This document shows positions 1 through 8,897 of a DNA stretch of 64,000 nucleotides, in pieces (position 1 is the stretch's first letter; the number at the start of each line of letters is the position of its first letter). The translations under genes were made by a program, and so were the position numbers. The notes below the pieces were generated by a model. The model searched no databases, had not been told where the DNA came from, and worked only from the letters and a program-made list of their open reading frames with translations. This DNA comes from Streptomyces albus subsp. albus (lineage in GTDB: Bacteria > Actinomycetota > Actinomycetes > Streptomycetales > Streptomycetaceae): positions 124,001 through 188,000 of the forward strand of contig NZ_JOID01000018.1 of the NCBI RefSeq assembly GCF_000719865.1. The letters are read 5' to 3'.

Positions 1-1467
1 CGCAGTGTCGGCGTAGTCCTTGTAGAGCACCGACACGGTGTGGCCGTCCGAGGGCCAGTTCCGGACGGCGAGGGTGCGCGTCTCGCCGCCGGTCCCGCGC
101 ATGGTCTGGGTGACGGCGATCGTGCCGTCGGCTGCCGGTGAGGCGGGGAGGTGGAGGTCCGTGGCCGTCAGGAACGGAATCCTGTCGAACGGGGGCGGCG
201 GCGCCTCCGTGTGCGAGACCCCGTCACAGTCGCGGTCGAACGCGAAGACGCCCAGGATCTGGCGGAAGGCGGGAGACACCGCCGGGTTGAGCACCTGGAC
301 GCCGTTCAGTTCGAGGCGGTCGGTGTCCGGGGCGGTGGTGTCCGCCCACCACTCCCGGTTGCGGACGACGGTGACGGACGTGTGCCCCGGGCAGGCGTCG
401 GCCCGGTCCGCCACGCCGCCCGGCGCGGAGACGAGGAGCCGCACGAAGCGGTCGCTGCGTTCGAACGGCTCGGGGTAGAAGTGGTTCACGCGCTCACCGG
501 GGCGGACGAGCACCAGTTCGTAGACGTGGCGTCCGTTGACGGCGAGCGGGCCGAAGGCCCCGTCCGCTCCCGTCCGTACGACATGCCGCGGGTGGCGGTC
601 CGCCCGGGCGCCGGTGGCCGGGTCCAGCCGCCAGACCTCGAGGCGGCCTTCGAGCCCGGCGTTGAGCGGGAAGTGCAGGGCCCGCCCCGCGATCTCCACC
701 CGTCTGGGAGGCTCGGGAAGCACCTTCGCCGTGGCCGGCGCCCGGCCGCGGAGGAACGCGTGGATGTGGGCGAAGCTGCGGGCGGACGTCGCGGTCTCCG
801 TGTGCCCCAGGTCCGCCGCGTGGACGTTGACGGCGCCGCCGATCGATCCGTTCGGCTGGGCGCTGCCCCAGATGGCCAGGGTGGGGACGCCGCCGGGCTG
901 TTCGTCGCTGGAAGCGCCGTCCAGGTTCACGTACTTGCGCACCTCGGCCGCCCGTTCGGGGACGGAGAGGTACCGGTGCAGCACGCGGGTCCCGCGCGAG
1001 TGTGCGATGACGTCGACCTCGGACGCCCCGGTCCGGGACCGGACGCCGTCGATGAACTCCTCCAGCCCCGCGATCGCGTGGTCGTCGGTCGCCACGCGGG
1101 TGTTGTACTCGAACGCGTGCAGCAGGCGGTCCGGGTAGCCGTTGCCCGAGAACCGCTTCGCCTGGGACTGCCACTGCTGCGCCGATCCCTCGTGACCGTG
1201 AACGAACACCACCGGGATCATCCGGGTGTTCGATCGCCCTGCCGTCGCCTTCGCGGCTTCGGCCGTCTTCTCCGCCTCCGCGGCCTCCGGCGGCGCCGGC
1301 TCCGGCAGCGCTGTCCGCGCCGCTCCTGCCTCCGCCCGCGCGGATTCCGGCCCGGCCGGTCCCTCCGCGGCCCGCACCGGCGCCGGCAGGGCCATGAGCG
1401 TCGCGCACAAGGCCGCAACGGCCGTCGGTAGTAAGGCTTTTGCTGATCTGGACGGGACGGAACCCAC
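1..1467 (-). CDS. secreted alpha/beta hydrolase (lipase-like), 3' end cut by window edge
   Basis: Predicted exported serine hydrolase of the alpha/beta fold; the substrate is unknown. The start chosen is GTG at 1467, because GGAGGTGATC, a full complement of the 16S 3' end, lies just upstream. Residues 1-34 form a signal peptide (basic start, hydrophobic ALLPTAVAALCATLMALP, cleavage near VRA-AEG). A linker of about 45 Ala/Glu/Pro-rich residues follows. The oxyanion-hole motif FVHGHEG is near residues 88-94 and the nucleophile elbow AHSRG puts the likely catalytic Ser near 157. The second half looks like beta-sandwich modules without obvious catalytic residues. The reading frame is open to base 1, so at least 489 residues exist and the stop lies outside the window. 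An ATG at 1221 is too deep, since it would remove the signal peptide. Confidence 0.8.
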   Translation of the reverse strand, partial: MGSVPSRSAKALLPTAVAALCATLMALPAPVRAAEGPAGPESARAEAGAARTALPEPAPPEAAEAEKTAEAAKATAGRSNTRMIPVVFVHGHEGSAQQWQSQAKRFSGNGYPDRLLHAFEYNTRVATDDHAIAGLEEFIDGVRSRTGASEVDVIAHSRGTRVLHRYLSVPERAAEVRKYVNLDGASSDEQPGGVPTLAIWGSAQPNGSIGGAVNVHAADLGHTETATSARSFAHIHAFLRGRAPATAKVLPEPPRRVEIAGRALHFPLNAGLEGRLEVWRLDPATGARADRHPRHVVRTGADGAFGPLAVNGRHVYELVLVRPGERVNHFYPEPFERSDRFVRLLVSAPGGVADRADACPGHTSVTVVRNREWWADTTAPDTDRLELNGVQVLNPAVSPAFRQILGVFAFDRDCDGVSHTEAPPPPFDRIPFLTATDLHLPASPAADGTIAVTQTMRGTGGETRTLAVRNWPSDGHTVSVLYKDYADTA

Positions 1468-2142
1468 CGTGATCACCTCCGAGGTCTTCTGCCCGGAGCC
1501 GGGGCCGGCGTCCGGGAACAGCGGTCCCCACGACCCGCCGCCCGTCGCCGCGCCCGTCGCCGCCCGCCGGCGGTGCCCGGCCGCCCCGGCCGTGACAGCG
1601 GCCTCGGGCGGCGACGGCCGCCGGGTGCGCCCCGCGGCCCGTATGTCCGGCGCCCTGTACGTCATTCGGTGCGGGCCGGCGGGCAGGCCGGCCGGCGGAC
1701 CGGCTGGACGGGACGGTGGACGGCAGGACAGCAGGGCGCGGACAGGGGACGGCGGACAAGTCAGGCAAGCGGACGCAGGCTGACACGAACAGCGAGCCGT
1801 ACAGCGAGCCGAACAGCGCACAGGGACAGCGAAGCGAACAGCGAACAGGCCGGAGAGCCGGGAGCGCCACCGCTGCCCCGCATGGCTGTGCGAACCGGCG
1901 GGTTGCGTGAGACCGGTCCCTTCCTACGACCGTCGGCGCGAGCGCACCAGACCCGGCAGCGCTTCTGAGACAGCCGTCTCAGCTCTGGAGAGGCCGGTTG
2001 CGGCGGCCGCGCACCGTGCGGCACCGCCGCCCCGTGCTCGTGCCGCACCGCCGCTCAGGGGCCGTGCGGCACTGCCCGTCAACGGCCGCACCGCTCATGA
2101 GCGTCCCTGCGGCACCGCTTCCCGGCGGCCCCCGCGCCCCGC
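1468..2142. other. intergenic, no gene seen
   Basis: No frame here has a convincing start, ribosome site and protein pattern. The stretch 1780-1860 holds short degenerate repeats built on GAACAGCGAGCC. It should contain the promoter of the hydrolase on the minus strand, but I cannot place a -10 with confidence. Confidence 0.5.
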
Positions 2143-2733
2143 TCAGCGTCCGTGCAGCAGCACCGCGCGGGCCGCGCGCTCCGCGCGGACGAAGTCCGGC
2201 GGGCGGCCGCTGAGGAGTTCGGCGTACAGGGCGGACTCCACCACCCGCACGTAGAGGTAGGCCAGTTCGTCCAGTTCGGCGAGGCCGGCCGGTGAGCCCG
2301 CAGAGCCGACGCCGCCCGCTTCCAGCAGGATGGCCCGTTGCGCCAGGACGGCTCGCCGGTGCACAACGCCCGAGGTCAGCAGCCGCGTTGCCGTCTCCGG
2401 GTCGGTACGGAGGAAGTGCCGGAAGGGCGTGGCCCCGCGCAGTTCGGCGGTGAAGCGGCGGGTGACCTCCAGAACGCCGTCCACCCCGGTGCTCCTCCGG
2501 CTCCGGCGGGCCCGTGCCAGCAGACCGTCGGCCAGCCGCCAGAGCACGTCGCCGAGAAGCGCGTCCCGGCTGCCCGCCACCCGGTACAGGGTCGCCCGGC
2601 TGACGGCGAGGGCGGGCGCCAGCGCGTCCATGTCCACGGTGCCGTGCCGGAGGAAGTAGTGGCAGGCGCCCCGTACCACTTCGCCGCGGCTCACCACCCG
2701 CCGGCGGCGCGGTGGTTGGGGTGGTTGCGGCAT
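2143..2733 (-). CDS. TetR family regulator, QsdR-like
   Basis: 196-residue transcriptional regulator. Residues about 17-65 form the TetR-type helix-turn-helix: the recognition helix region reads LAVSRATLYRVAGSRDALL, with the usual Y-R-V-x-G-S-R pattern. The C-terminal part (ELRGATPFRHFLRTDPETATRLLT, split here only in description) has the shape I know from QsdR-type regulators, which control quorum-quenching or degradation genes, but the ligand here cannot be read. ATG start with a strong GGAGGAGGG ribosome site 5 nt upstream. The gene stands alone; the nearest target on the same strand would be the secreted hydrolase downstream, 675 nt away. Confidence 0.85.
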   Translation of the reverse strand: MPQPPQPPRRRRVVSRGEVVRGACHYFLRHGTVDMDALAPALAVSRATLYRVAGSRDALLGDVLWRLADGLLARARRSRRSTGVDGVLEVTRRFTAELRGATPFRHFLRTDPETATRLLTSGVVHRRAVLAQRAILLEAGGVGSAGSPAGLAELDELAYLYVRVVESALYAELLSGRPPDFVRAERAARAVLLHGR

Positions 2734-3149
2734 GACGACCCTCCTCCCGGGCGGTCCGTCCCGGGCAGCTCCGGGAGAGCCGGGTCCGGCAGGCCGACGC
2801 CGGCCGGCCCCCCTCTTCCCGCCGCCCGCGAGCCCGGACGGCGGGTCCGGACAACGGGCTGCCCGGCCGGCATGCCCGTGCGCCGGCCACGGTACGAGGC
2901 CGGGTCCACGGGCCCCGGCGGGCTCCGCGCGTGACGGGAGCGCGGCTGCGCCCCTGAGCTGAATACCCCGGACAGCGGTCGTGCGTCAGTGACGTGGAAC
3001 ACCCGTCCGGCCACCCGTCCGTCCACCCGGCGGGCGGCAGCGGCCTCGTCGAGATCCTCCGCGGCCGCGTTCCGCCGGATCGGTCCGGAGCCGCGTCGGT
3101 TCCGGAGCGCCGCGTCGGTCCGCGGCGCCGCACGCACCCGAGCACCGCG
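2734..3149. other. intergenic, no gene seen
   Basis: Space between the TetR gene and the stop of the membrane protein, both on the minus strand. Only a short palindrome CGTCAGTGACG (2984-2994) stands out; it is too short to call an operator. Confidence 0.4.
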
Positions 3150-5375
3150 TCAGTCCCGGGAGCCGCACGCCCCCGAGCGCACATAGACGACGACCTGCGC
3201 GCCGTGCACCCGGACCGGACCGCACCTGCGGAAGTGGGCGTTCAGCGTCTCGCGCTTCACGGCCTCAGCGCGGAACGCGTCGAGTGGCTGCCCCTCCGGG
3301 TCGGTGAGGGCGATGACCCGGTCCGCGGCCAGGATGCGCCGGCGGATCTCGTCGGCCGGGACCTCCGTGCCCTGGAGGGTCGCGGAGTCGGCGGGGCTCC
3401 GCCGCAGCGCCAGGTCCTCGACATCGGCGTGGATGCCGGGGAACGAGAGCAGCCACTCCCGGCGCCGGGACGGCATGAACAGCACGGCGTCACCGGGGGC
3501 CGCCGACTCCCGTACGGCTTCCGCCACCGCCACCGCGTCGTCCTTGCGGCTCTCCGGGGAGCGGATGAGCAGCGACCAGGGGAGGAGGGCGGCGGCCAGC
3601 CCGGCGGCACAGCCGCACACGACCGTGATCCGGACGGGGCGCCGGGGGAGCAGCCGGCCGAGGACCGCCGGGTCCGCTGCGCGGTCCAGGCAGAGGCCCA
3701 GGAGAAGGGCGAGGCCGGCCATGCCGTAAAGGACGTAGCGGTCGACGTACCACGGCTTGATCAGGGAGACCGTCATCAGCAGACCGGCCGGGACGACGAG
3801 GAGCGGCAGCGCCAGGGCTGCCGGGCCGACGGCGGGTCGCGGAGGCGGTGGGGGGATGGGTGCCCGTGCCTGTCGCAGGGGGAACGGCGGCCGGCCGGGT
3901 CCCCGGGGCCGGCGCGGTTTCCCGGGTCTTTCCGGTGGGCCTGGTTGCCCCGGTTGCTCCGAATCCTGGGGCCGGTCCGGCTCCGGCTTCATGGGGCGGG
4001 CCGGTTGTTCTGATCGTTCAGGCGCGGGGCGGGCCGGGTGTGGCAGACCTTGTCCCGATCCCGATCCCGATCCCGATCCCGATCCCGGCCCGGGGTCCGG
4101 CATCGACCCCGGCCGCGGCCCCGGCCCCTGCCCCGGTTCCCGTCGCACCGGCTGTGCGCGGCCGCCCGCCGGCATCACCGACAGCGCCCGCGCGCACGCC
4201 CAGCCCACCGCGGACAGCGCGAGGAACAGCAGCCACGCGCCGAGTCCCGGCCGGCCCAGCCAGCCGAGCTGCCGCTCGGCCTGCCCGGCGCTCACCACGG
4301 CCAGCGGCAGGACTCCCGCCACGACGGCCAGGGAGGCGAGCAGCCAGGCCCGGCGCGCGGCCGGGGGCGCGGCGGACCGGAGCAGCGTCACGCCGTGGGC
4401 GGCCAGGACCAGGACGGCGAACTCGTGCAGCCAGGCGGCGGCCAGCACCGTGCCCGCGTACGCCGCCCAGACCCGGGCACCGCCACCCTCCAGGCCCCGG
4501 AGCAGGAGATGGCAGGCCCAGACGACCGCGGCGCAGACCAGGGCGTAGGAACGGCCCTCCTGCGCGTAGTGCTGCACCATCGGTACGAGGGCGAACGCCG
4601 TCCCGGAGAACACGGCGGCCCGCGCTCCCGCGAGCCGGAGAGCGATCGCGGCGACACCGGCGGCGGCGAGGGCCGTCGCCAGGACGGACGGCAGGCGCAG
4701 CGCGACGAGCCCGCCGTCCCAGACGGTGAACACGGCCTTCATCAGCAGGTAGTACAGGCCGTGGACGGCGTCCACCTCGCCCAGCAGCCTCCAGATCTCG
4801 GGTAGTTCGCGGTGGGCGACCTGGTACGTCACCGACTCGTCCCGCCACATGCTGTTCTCCCGGCGGATGCCCCAGAGGCCGAGCAGCAGGGCCACGGCGG
4901 CCGGGAAGGCCAGGGCCGCCGCCGTCCGGACGCGCAGGTCGCGGGCCGGCCCGCGCGGCGCGGTGGCGCCGGGGGAGGAGACGGGGGCGCGTGCGGGAGC
5001 GCCGGCCGGGGCGGCCTCCGCGGTGACGTGGGCGGTGCCGCTGCCGGGCGCCGGGGGTGACGAGGGCTCGGGCGGTGGCGCGGGCCCCGGGGAGGGGAGC
5101 ACCGGTGTGGCCGGTGGGATGGGGGCAGTCGGTGAGGTCCGTGCGGTCGGCGCGGCCGGCGCGGTCGGTGGAACGGGTGCGGTCGGTGAAGCCGGCGCGG
5201 TCGGGGTGGTTGGCGCGGCCGGTGCGTCCGGCGCCCGTGGCGCGGCCGATGCCGTGCGCTGCGCCGGCAGGTTCCGTTCGGCGCCCGCGGCGTGGGCTGT
5301 GCCGGCTGCCGACTCGGGCTGCGCCCGGCCGGCGTCGGTGCGCCGTCCGCCGGCGTCCTCCCGGGGAGAAGTCAC
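3150..5375 (-). CDS. GT39-like integral membrane glycosyltransferase
   Basis: Polytopic membrane protein of about 741 residues, resembling the ArnT/PMT (GT39, GT-C fold) group that uses polyprenyl-phosphate sugars on the outer face of the membrane. The first transmembrane helix is followed by MWRDESVTY near residues 176-184; the acidic DE pair in the first extracytoplasmic loop is the family's hallmark. Around ten hydrophobic helices follow. Two oddities: an N-terminal region of about 130 residues rich in Pro, Ala and Thr before the first helix, and a hydrophilic loop near residues 395-500 that includes a Gly-Ser run encoded by a 6-bp repeat GATCCC at about 4056-4084. The start is uncertain: GTG at 5375 is used as the most upstream plausible codon, but no clear ribosome site precedes it. 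Sugar donor and acceptor unknown. Confidence 0.7.
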   Translation of the reverse strand: MTSPREDAGGRRTDAGRAQPESAAGTAHAAGAERNLPAQRTASAAPRAPDAPAAPTTPTAPASPTAPVPPTAPAAPTARTSPTAPIPPATPVLPSPGPAPPPEPSSPPAPGSGTAHVTAEAAPAGAPARAPVSSPGATAPRGPARDLRVRTAAALAFPAAVALLLGLWGIRRENSMWRDESVTYQVAHRELPEIWRLLGEVDAVHGLYYLLMKAVFTVWDGGLVALRLPSVLATALAAAGVAAIALRLAGARAAVFSGTAFALVPMVQHYAQEGRSYALVCAAVVWACHLLLRGLEGGGARVWAAYAGTVLAAAWLHEFAVLVLAAHGVTLLRSAAPPAARRAWLLASLAVVAGVLPLAVVSAGQAERQLGWLGRPGLGAWLLFLALSAVGWACARALSVMPAGGRAQPVRREPGQGPGPRPGSMPDPGPGSGSGSGSGSGQGLPHPARPAPERSEQPARPMKPEPDRPQDSEQPGQPGPPERPGKPRRPRGPGRPPFPLRQARAPIPPPPPRPAVGPAALALPLLVVPAGLLMTVSLIKPWYVDRYVLYGMAGLALLLGLCLDRAADPAVLGRLLPRRPVRITVVCGCAAGLAAALLPWSLLIRSPESRKDDAVAVAEAVRESAAPGDAVLFMPSRRREWLLSFPGIHADVEDLALRRSPADSATLQGTEVPADEIRRRILAADRVIALTDPEGQPLDAFRAEAVKRETLNAHFRRCGPVRVHGAQVVVYVRSGACGSRD

Positions 5376-5605
5376 GCAGTGTGGGACGTGGTTGGCCGGC
5401 CTCGGGTTCCGTCCGCCGCCGGTGCCGCAGCGGGCCCCCGTTCTTCCCGGTCCCGTTCCTGCCCGGACTCCGCTCTCCCCGGGCCCTGTTCTCCCGGAGC
5501 CGATCGGCCCGGAGTGGCCGCAACCCGCCGGGGGCGTGCGGCACCGAAGTCCTTCACCCGGCGGCGACGGAGGGCGACGGACCGGTGACCCGCCGGCCGG
5601 GCCCG

Positions 5606-5611
5606 TAAGTT
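5606..5611 (+). promoter_or_regulatory. -10 element of a leaderless promoter
   Basis: TAAGTT lies 7 nt before the ATG at 5619 and there is no ribosome site, so transcription probably starts at the start codon. Confidence 0.55.
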
Positions 5612-5618
5612 GGTTCCC

Positions 5619-6119
5619 ATGATTCGTACCGCCACGGCCGGCGACGTCCCGGCCATCGCCGCCATGATCCGTGAGCTGGCCGTCTACGAGAAGGCGGAGC
5701 ACGAGGTGCGGGCCACCGAGAAGCACCTGCACGAGGCGCTCTTCGGCGACCGCCCCGCCGCCTACGCGCACATCGCGGAGACGGACGGCGTGGCGGAGGG
5801 CTTCGCGCTGTGGTTCCTCAACTTCTCCACCTGGCAGGGCGTGCACGGGATCTACCTCGAAGACCTGTACGTCCGTCCGGAGGCACGCGGCCGGGGCCAC
5901 GGCAAGGCACTCCTCGCCGAGCTCGCCCGCATCTGCGCCGAGCGCGGTTACGGCCGCCTGGAGTGGTCCGTACTGAACTGGAACACACCGTCGATCGACT
6001 TCTACGAGGCGATGGGCGCGATTCCGATGCGGGAGTGGACGGGCTACCGCCTGACCGGCGACGCTCTGGACGACCTGGCCGCGGCGAAGGCGACCAGGGA
6101 GGCCCGGGCAGCCGGCTAG
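5619..6119 (+). CDS. GNAT family N-acetyltransferase (diamine acetyltransferase-like)
   Basis: 166-residue acetyl-CoA-dependent acetyltransferase. The acetyl-CoA pyrophosphate loop reads RGRGHGKAL (residues 90-98), preceded by the strand LEDLYVRPEA, and the C-terminal part has the W-N-x-P-S-I-x-F-Y-E pattern typical of the spermidine/diamine (SSAT) subgroup. The substrate could be a polyamine or a small amine; this is family inference. The ATG at 5619 is preferred over a TTG 9 nt upstream because a -10-like TAAGTT sits 7 nt before it, giving a leaderless transcript. The gene is single and divergent from the membrane glycosyltransferase. Confidence 0.88.
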   Translation: MIRTATAGDVPAIAAMIRELAVYEKAEHEVRATEKHLHEALFGDRPAAYAHIAETDGVAEGFALWFLNFSTWQGVHGIYLEDLYVRPEARGRGHGKALLAELARICAERGYGRLEWSVLNWNTPSIDFYEAMGAIPMREWTGYRLTGDALDDLAAAKATREARAAG

Positions 6120-6287
6120 TACCGCGGCAGGCGCCGTTGGCCCGTCGAGGAGCGGCGTCGTAGGACCCCGCTGGAGCGAAGCCGGCCTCAAGCCGGCCTC
6201 GGCGCCCGGCGGATCGCCCGCTCGCGCCGGGCCGCGGACATCACCCACTCGCCGCCCCGGCCCCGTTCGACGTCACCCCGTCCCCTT

Positions 6288-7301
6288 TCAGCCGGTGCGG
6301 GGGCGGCGCGGCCGTCCGGCGTCCGGAATCAGGACGACCTTCCCCAGCGTGGCGTGGTTCTCCAGCGCCCGGTGGGCGGCCGCGGCCTCGGTGAGCGGGA
6401 AGAGCTGGACGGCCGGCACGAGGTGCCCGGCGGCGGCCGCCTCCAGGGCGGCGGTCTCCAGCGGGCGCAGCCCGCCGGGCCGGTTCAGCAGCCGTGGCCC
6501 GACGGCGGCCTCCGAGGTGACGCCCCGCGCGGCCAGCTCCTCCGGCGTCGGGTACAGCGGGTCGTCCGGCATCCAGCCGTAGGTGAACTGCCGGCCGCCG
6601 CGTCCCAGCAACTCGAAGGCGGCCCGGCCCACTTCGCCGCCGGTGCCCGCGAGGACGAGGGTCACCTCGCGATCGCCGAGCTCCTTCCGCAGCCGCTCGG
6701 GCCAGCCGGGGGCGGTGTGGTCGGCGGCGGCGTCCGCGCCGCCCGCGAGCACGGCGTCGGCCTTGGCGGTGCCGCTCGCGACACCGGCCACGGTGGCGCC
6801 CCGGCGGCGCACCGCCTGGACCAGCAGGGTGCCGAGACCGCCCGCGGCGCCGGTGATCAGCACGGTGTCGGAGGCCGTCGGTGCGGCTGTCTCCAGCACG
6901 CCCATGGCCGTACGTCCCGTGCCGATCATGGCGACGGCCCGCTCGGCCGTCAGCGTGTCCGGGAGCGTGTGCAGCGCCGTGGCGGGGGCCACGGCCAGCT
7001 CGGCGTAACCGCCCGAGGAGCGGCCGAGATGCGCGACGACCCGGCGGCCGAGCAGGTCCGGGTCCGTCTCCTCACCCAGGGCGTCGACGGTGCCCGCCAC
7101 CTCGCGCCCCGGAGTCATGGGCAGTTCGGGCAGCGGGAAGGGGCCGCCCTGCGCGCCGGAGCGAATCGCGGTGTCGAGCAGATGGACCCCGGCGGCCTCG
7201 ACGGCGATACGGACCTGCCCCGGCCCGGGGGCGGGGTCCGGGGCCCGCTCGGGGAGAAGATTTCCGGCGGGGCCGAAGGCGTACTGACGGATCGCGAGCA
7301 T
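6288..7301 (-). CDS. zinc-binding dehydrogenase family NAD(P)H:quinone oxidoreductase-like
   Basis: 337-residue medium-chain dehydrogenase/reductase. The N-terminal GroES-like domain ends near residue 115, and the nucleotide-binding loop GAAGGLGTL is at residues 151-159. There are no zinc-ligand cysteines in the catalytic positions, so it belongs to the quinone oxidoreductase (zeta-crystallin-like) branch rather than to alcohol dehydrogenases. The ATG at 7301 begins the canonical MLAIRQYAFG strand. A SoxR-type palindrome lies about 75-97 nt upstream (7377-7398), which suggests induction by redox-cycling compounds. I recall that an oxidoreductase of this chromosomal region (SCO4266) belongs to the SoxR regulon of S. 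coelicolor, which would fit, but I could not check it. Confidence 0.87.
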   Translation of the reverse strand: MLAIRQYAFGPAGNLLPERAPDPAPGPGQVRIAVEAAGVHLLDTAIRSGAQGGPFPLPELPMTPGREVAGTVDALGEETDPDLLGRRVVAHLGRSSGGYAELAVAPATALHTLPDTLTAERAVAMIGTGRTAMGVLETAAPTASDTVLITGAAGGLGTLLVQAVRRRGATVAGVASGTAKADAVLAGGADAAADHTAPGWPERLRKELGDREVTLVLAGTGGEVGRAAFELLGRGGRQFTYGWMPDDPLYPTPEELAARGVTSEAAVGPRLLNRPGGLRPLETAALEAAAAGHLVPAVQLFPLTEAAAAHRALENHATLGKVVLIPDAGRPRRPRTG

Positions 7302-7376
7302 GGGCACTCCCGGCGGCGGCGGTGAAGGGTCGGTGGCGGGAACGGCGACTCCGCCGTGCCCACGGGGCCACTCTTC

Positions 7377-7398
7377 GACCTCAACCAAAGATGAGGTC
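7377..7398 (-). promoter_or_regulatory. SoxR-type (MerR family) operator and promoter
   Basis: Perfect 7-bp arms GACCTCA and TGAGGTC separated by 8 nt, that is ACCTCA-N8-TGAGGT, the same geometry as the E. coli soxS operator. On the minus strand a -35 TTGACC and a -10-like AAGAGT are 19 nt apart with the dyad between them, the long spacer expected of a MerR-family-activated promoter. It faces the oxidoreductase gene starting at 7301. Confidence 0.7.
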
Positions 7399-7509
7399 AA
7401 GTCGCTTCGAGCAGCTTCTTCCGCCCAGGAGTTGCCGGGACGCGCGCCGAACCCCAAGATCGCTTCACCGGTGGGAGCCCGCCGGGCCGGGTCGAGGGGC
7501 GGGAGGGGC

Positions 7510-8778
7510 ATGACGTTGTCGGCAGCCGGGACGACGGGCGGACGGCGCGGACCGAGCGGACGGCGCGGCCGCTTCGCCGACGCGCTGGACGCGCGCCTCG
7601 CGGAGACGGCGATCCGGGCGGTGCTGGCGGTGACGGAGCTCACCCCGAAACCGGGGCTCACCGACACTCGTCACCCTGCGCCGGGTCGCCCTGCGCCGGG
7701 TCAACCCGTACCGGGGCAACCCGCGTTGGGCCAACCCGCGCCGGGCCGCCCCGTGCCGGGCCGCCCCGTGCCGGGCCACCCCGTGCCGGGCCAACCCACG
7801 TCGGGCCGCCCCGTGCCGGGCCAACCCACGTCGGGTCACCCCGTGCCGGGTCACCCCGTGCCGGGCCACCCCGTGCCGGGTCACCCCGCGCTGGGTCACC
7901 CCGCGCTGGGTCACCCCGCGCTGGGTCACCCCGTGCCGGGTCACCCCGTGCCGGGTCACCCCGCGCCGGGCCGCCCCCCGCCCGGTGCCTCCGCTCCCCG
8001 GACGGAGTCCGCCGTCCGCGCCCCCGGTGCCCGCCCCGCCGCCCCGGACCCGGGCACCCTCCGCTGGGCCGCCCGGGCCCTCGCACCCGGGCTCACGGCC
8101 ATGGCCGCCGCCGCGCGCCGCACCGGTGAACCCACCCCGGAGCTCCGCGCCGAGCTGGGCGCCATCGGCCGCTCCACGGAGTGGACCGTCCGGCGCGCCG
8201 CCTGCGGCACCCGCGCCCACCACGGGGCGATCTGGGTGCTGGGGCTGCTGGTGGCGGCGTCGGCGCTGGAGCCGGGGGCCGCGCCCGGCGAACTCGGCGC
8301 CGTGGTCAAACGCCTCGCCGCCCACCGCGACCGGGCCGCACCCCTCCGCCCCTCCCGGGGCTCGACCGTTTCGGTGCGCTACGGCGCGGCGGGCGCGCGG
8401 GGGGAGGCGCGCGCCGGTCTGCCCCATGTGCGCCGGGCGCTCGACGCGCTCCACACGGCCCGGAACGCCGGCGCGGACGAGGCCGGCGCCCGGCTCGACG
8501 CGCTGCTCACCGTCATGTCCACCCTGCAGGACACCCACGTGCTGTACGAGGCCGGCCCGCACGGCCTGCGCCGCGTCCAGTCGGGCGCCCGCGCCGTCCT
8601 GGAAGCGGGCGGTACGGCGGCCGAGGCGGGACGGGCGGCACTGTCCGCCTTCGACGCCGACCTCCGTACGCACGGGCTGACCCCCGCCGGAAGCCTGCCC
8701 CTGCTGGCCGGCGCCCTCTACGCCGAACAGGCCGCGACCGGCGCGCCCACCGCCGCCGGTCCGGCTCCGGTCCGGTAG
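7510..8778 (+). CDS. mdcB: MdcB/CitG-like triphosphoribosyl-dephospho-CoA synthase with a repeat insertion
   Basis: 422-residue protein. Intact members make 2'-(5''-triphosphoribosyl)-3'-dephospho-CoA, the prosthetic-group precursor of malonate decarboxylase or citrate lyase. Family signs: LTPKPGL (residues 44-50), RWAARALAPGLTAMAAAARRTG, HHGAIWVLGLL and LTVMSTLQDTHVLYEAG. The oddity is between residues 57 and 157: exactly 20 pentapeptides of the form (P/S/L)-G-(H/Q/R)-P-x, encoded by a 15-bp minisatellite, sit where the family has D-R-x-x-x-G-A-H-x-D. The GAH motif is not recognisable, only a GAR near residue 171. The ATG at 7510 has a GGGAGGGG ribosome site. No malonate decarboxylase genes are nearby. 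It may be a degenerate or pseudo-enzyme, or the array may form a tolerated loop. Confidence 0.7.
   Translation: MTLSAAGTTGGRRGPSGRRGRFADALDARLAETAIRAVLAVTELTPKPGLTDTRHPAPGRPAPGQPVPGQPALGQPAPGRPVPGRPVPGHPVPGQPTSGRPVPGQPTSGHPVPGHPVPGHPVPGHPALGHPALGHPALGHPVPGHPVPGHPAPGRPPPGASAPRTESAVRAPGARPAAPDPGTLRWAARALAPGLTAMAAAARRTGEPTPELRAELGAIGRSTEWTVRRAACGTRAHHGAIWVLGLLVAASALEPGAAPGELGAVVKRLAAHRDRAAPLRPSRGSTVSVRYGAAGARGEARAGLPHVRRALDALHTARNAGADEAGARLDALLTVMSTLQDTHVLYEAGPHGLRRVQSGARAVLEAGGTAAEAGRAALSAFDADLRTHGLTPAGSLPLLAGALYAEQAATGAPTAAGPAPVR
7681..7980 (+). repeat. 15-bp tandem array, 20 units, inside mdcB-like gene
   Basis: Twenty in-frame 15-mers close to CCGGGTCACCCCGTG, 300 bp in total with no frame break. 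Units vary mainly at codons 1, 3 and 5, so the array has had time to diverge. Confidence 0.95.
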
Positions 8779-8805
8779 CCAGGGTCCGTGCCCGCCCGTG
8801 AACCG

Positions 8806-8897
8806 CAGCCCCGTGCCGGCGCGTGAGGTGCAGCCCCGTGCCGGCGCGTGAGGTGCAGCCCCGTGCCGGCGCGTGAGGTGCAGCCCCGTGCCGGCGC
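8806..8897 (+). repeat. 25-bp tandem repeat, 3.7 copies
   Basis: Near-identical units starting CAGCCCCGTGCCGGCG at 8806, 8831, 8856 and 8881, just after the mdcB-like gene. No protein is supported here. Confidence 0.9.

Noticed and set aside
2984..2994. Palindrome CGTCAGTGACG near the TetR gene
   Set aside because: Only 5-bp arms and far (about 250 nt) from the start codon; it could arise by chance.
4050..4090. GATCCC hexamer run as a separate genetic element
   Set aside because: It is in frame within the membrane glycosyltransferase and codes for a Gly-Ser loop, so it is treated as part of that gene.
7681..7980. Regular direct repeats that might suggest a CRISPR array
   Set aside because: Units are contiguous 15-mers without unique spacers and lie in frame in a gene; the same holds for the other arrays.
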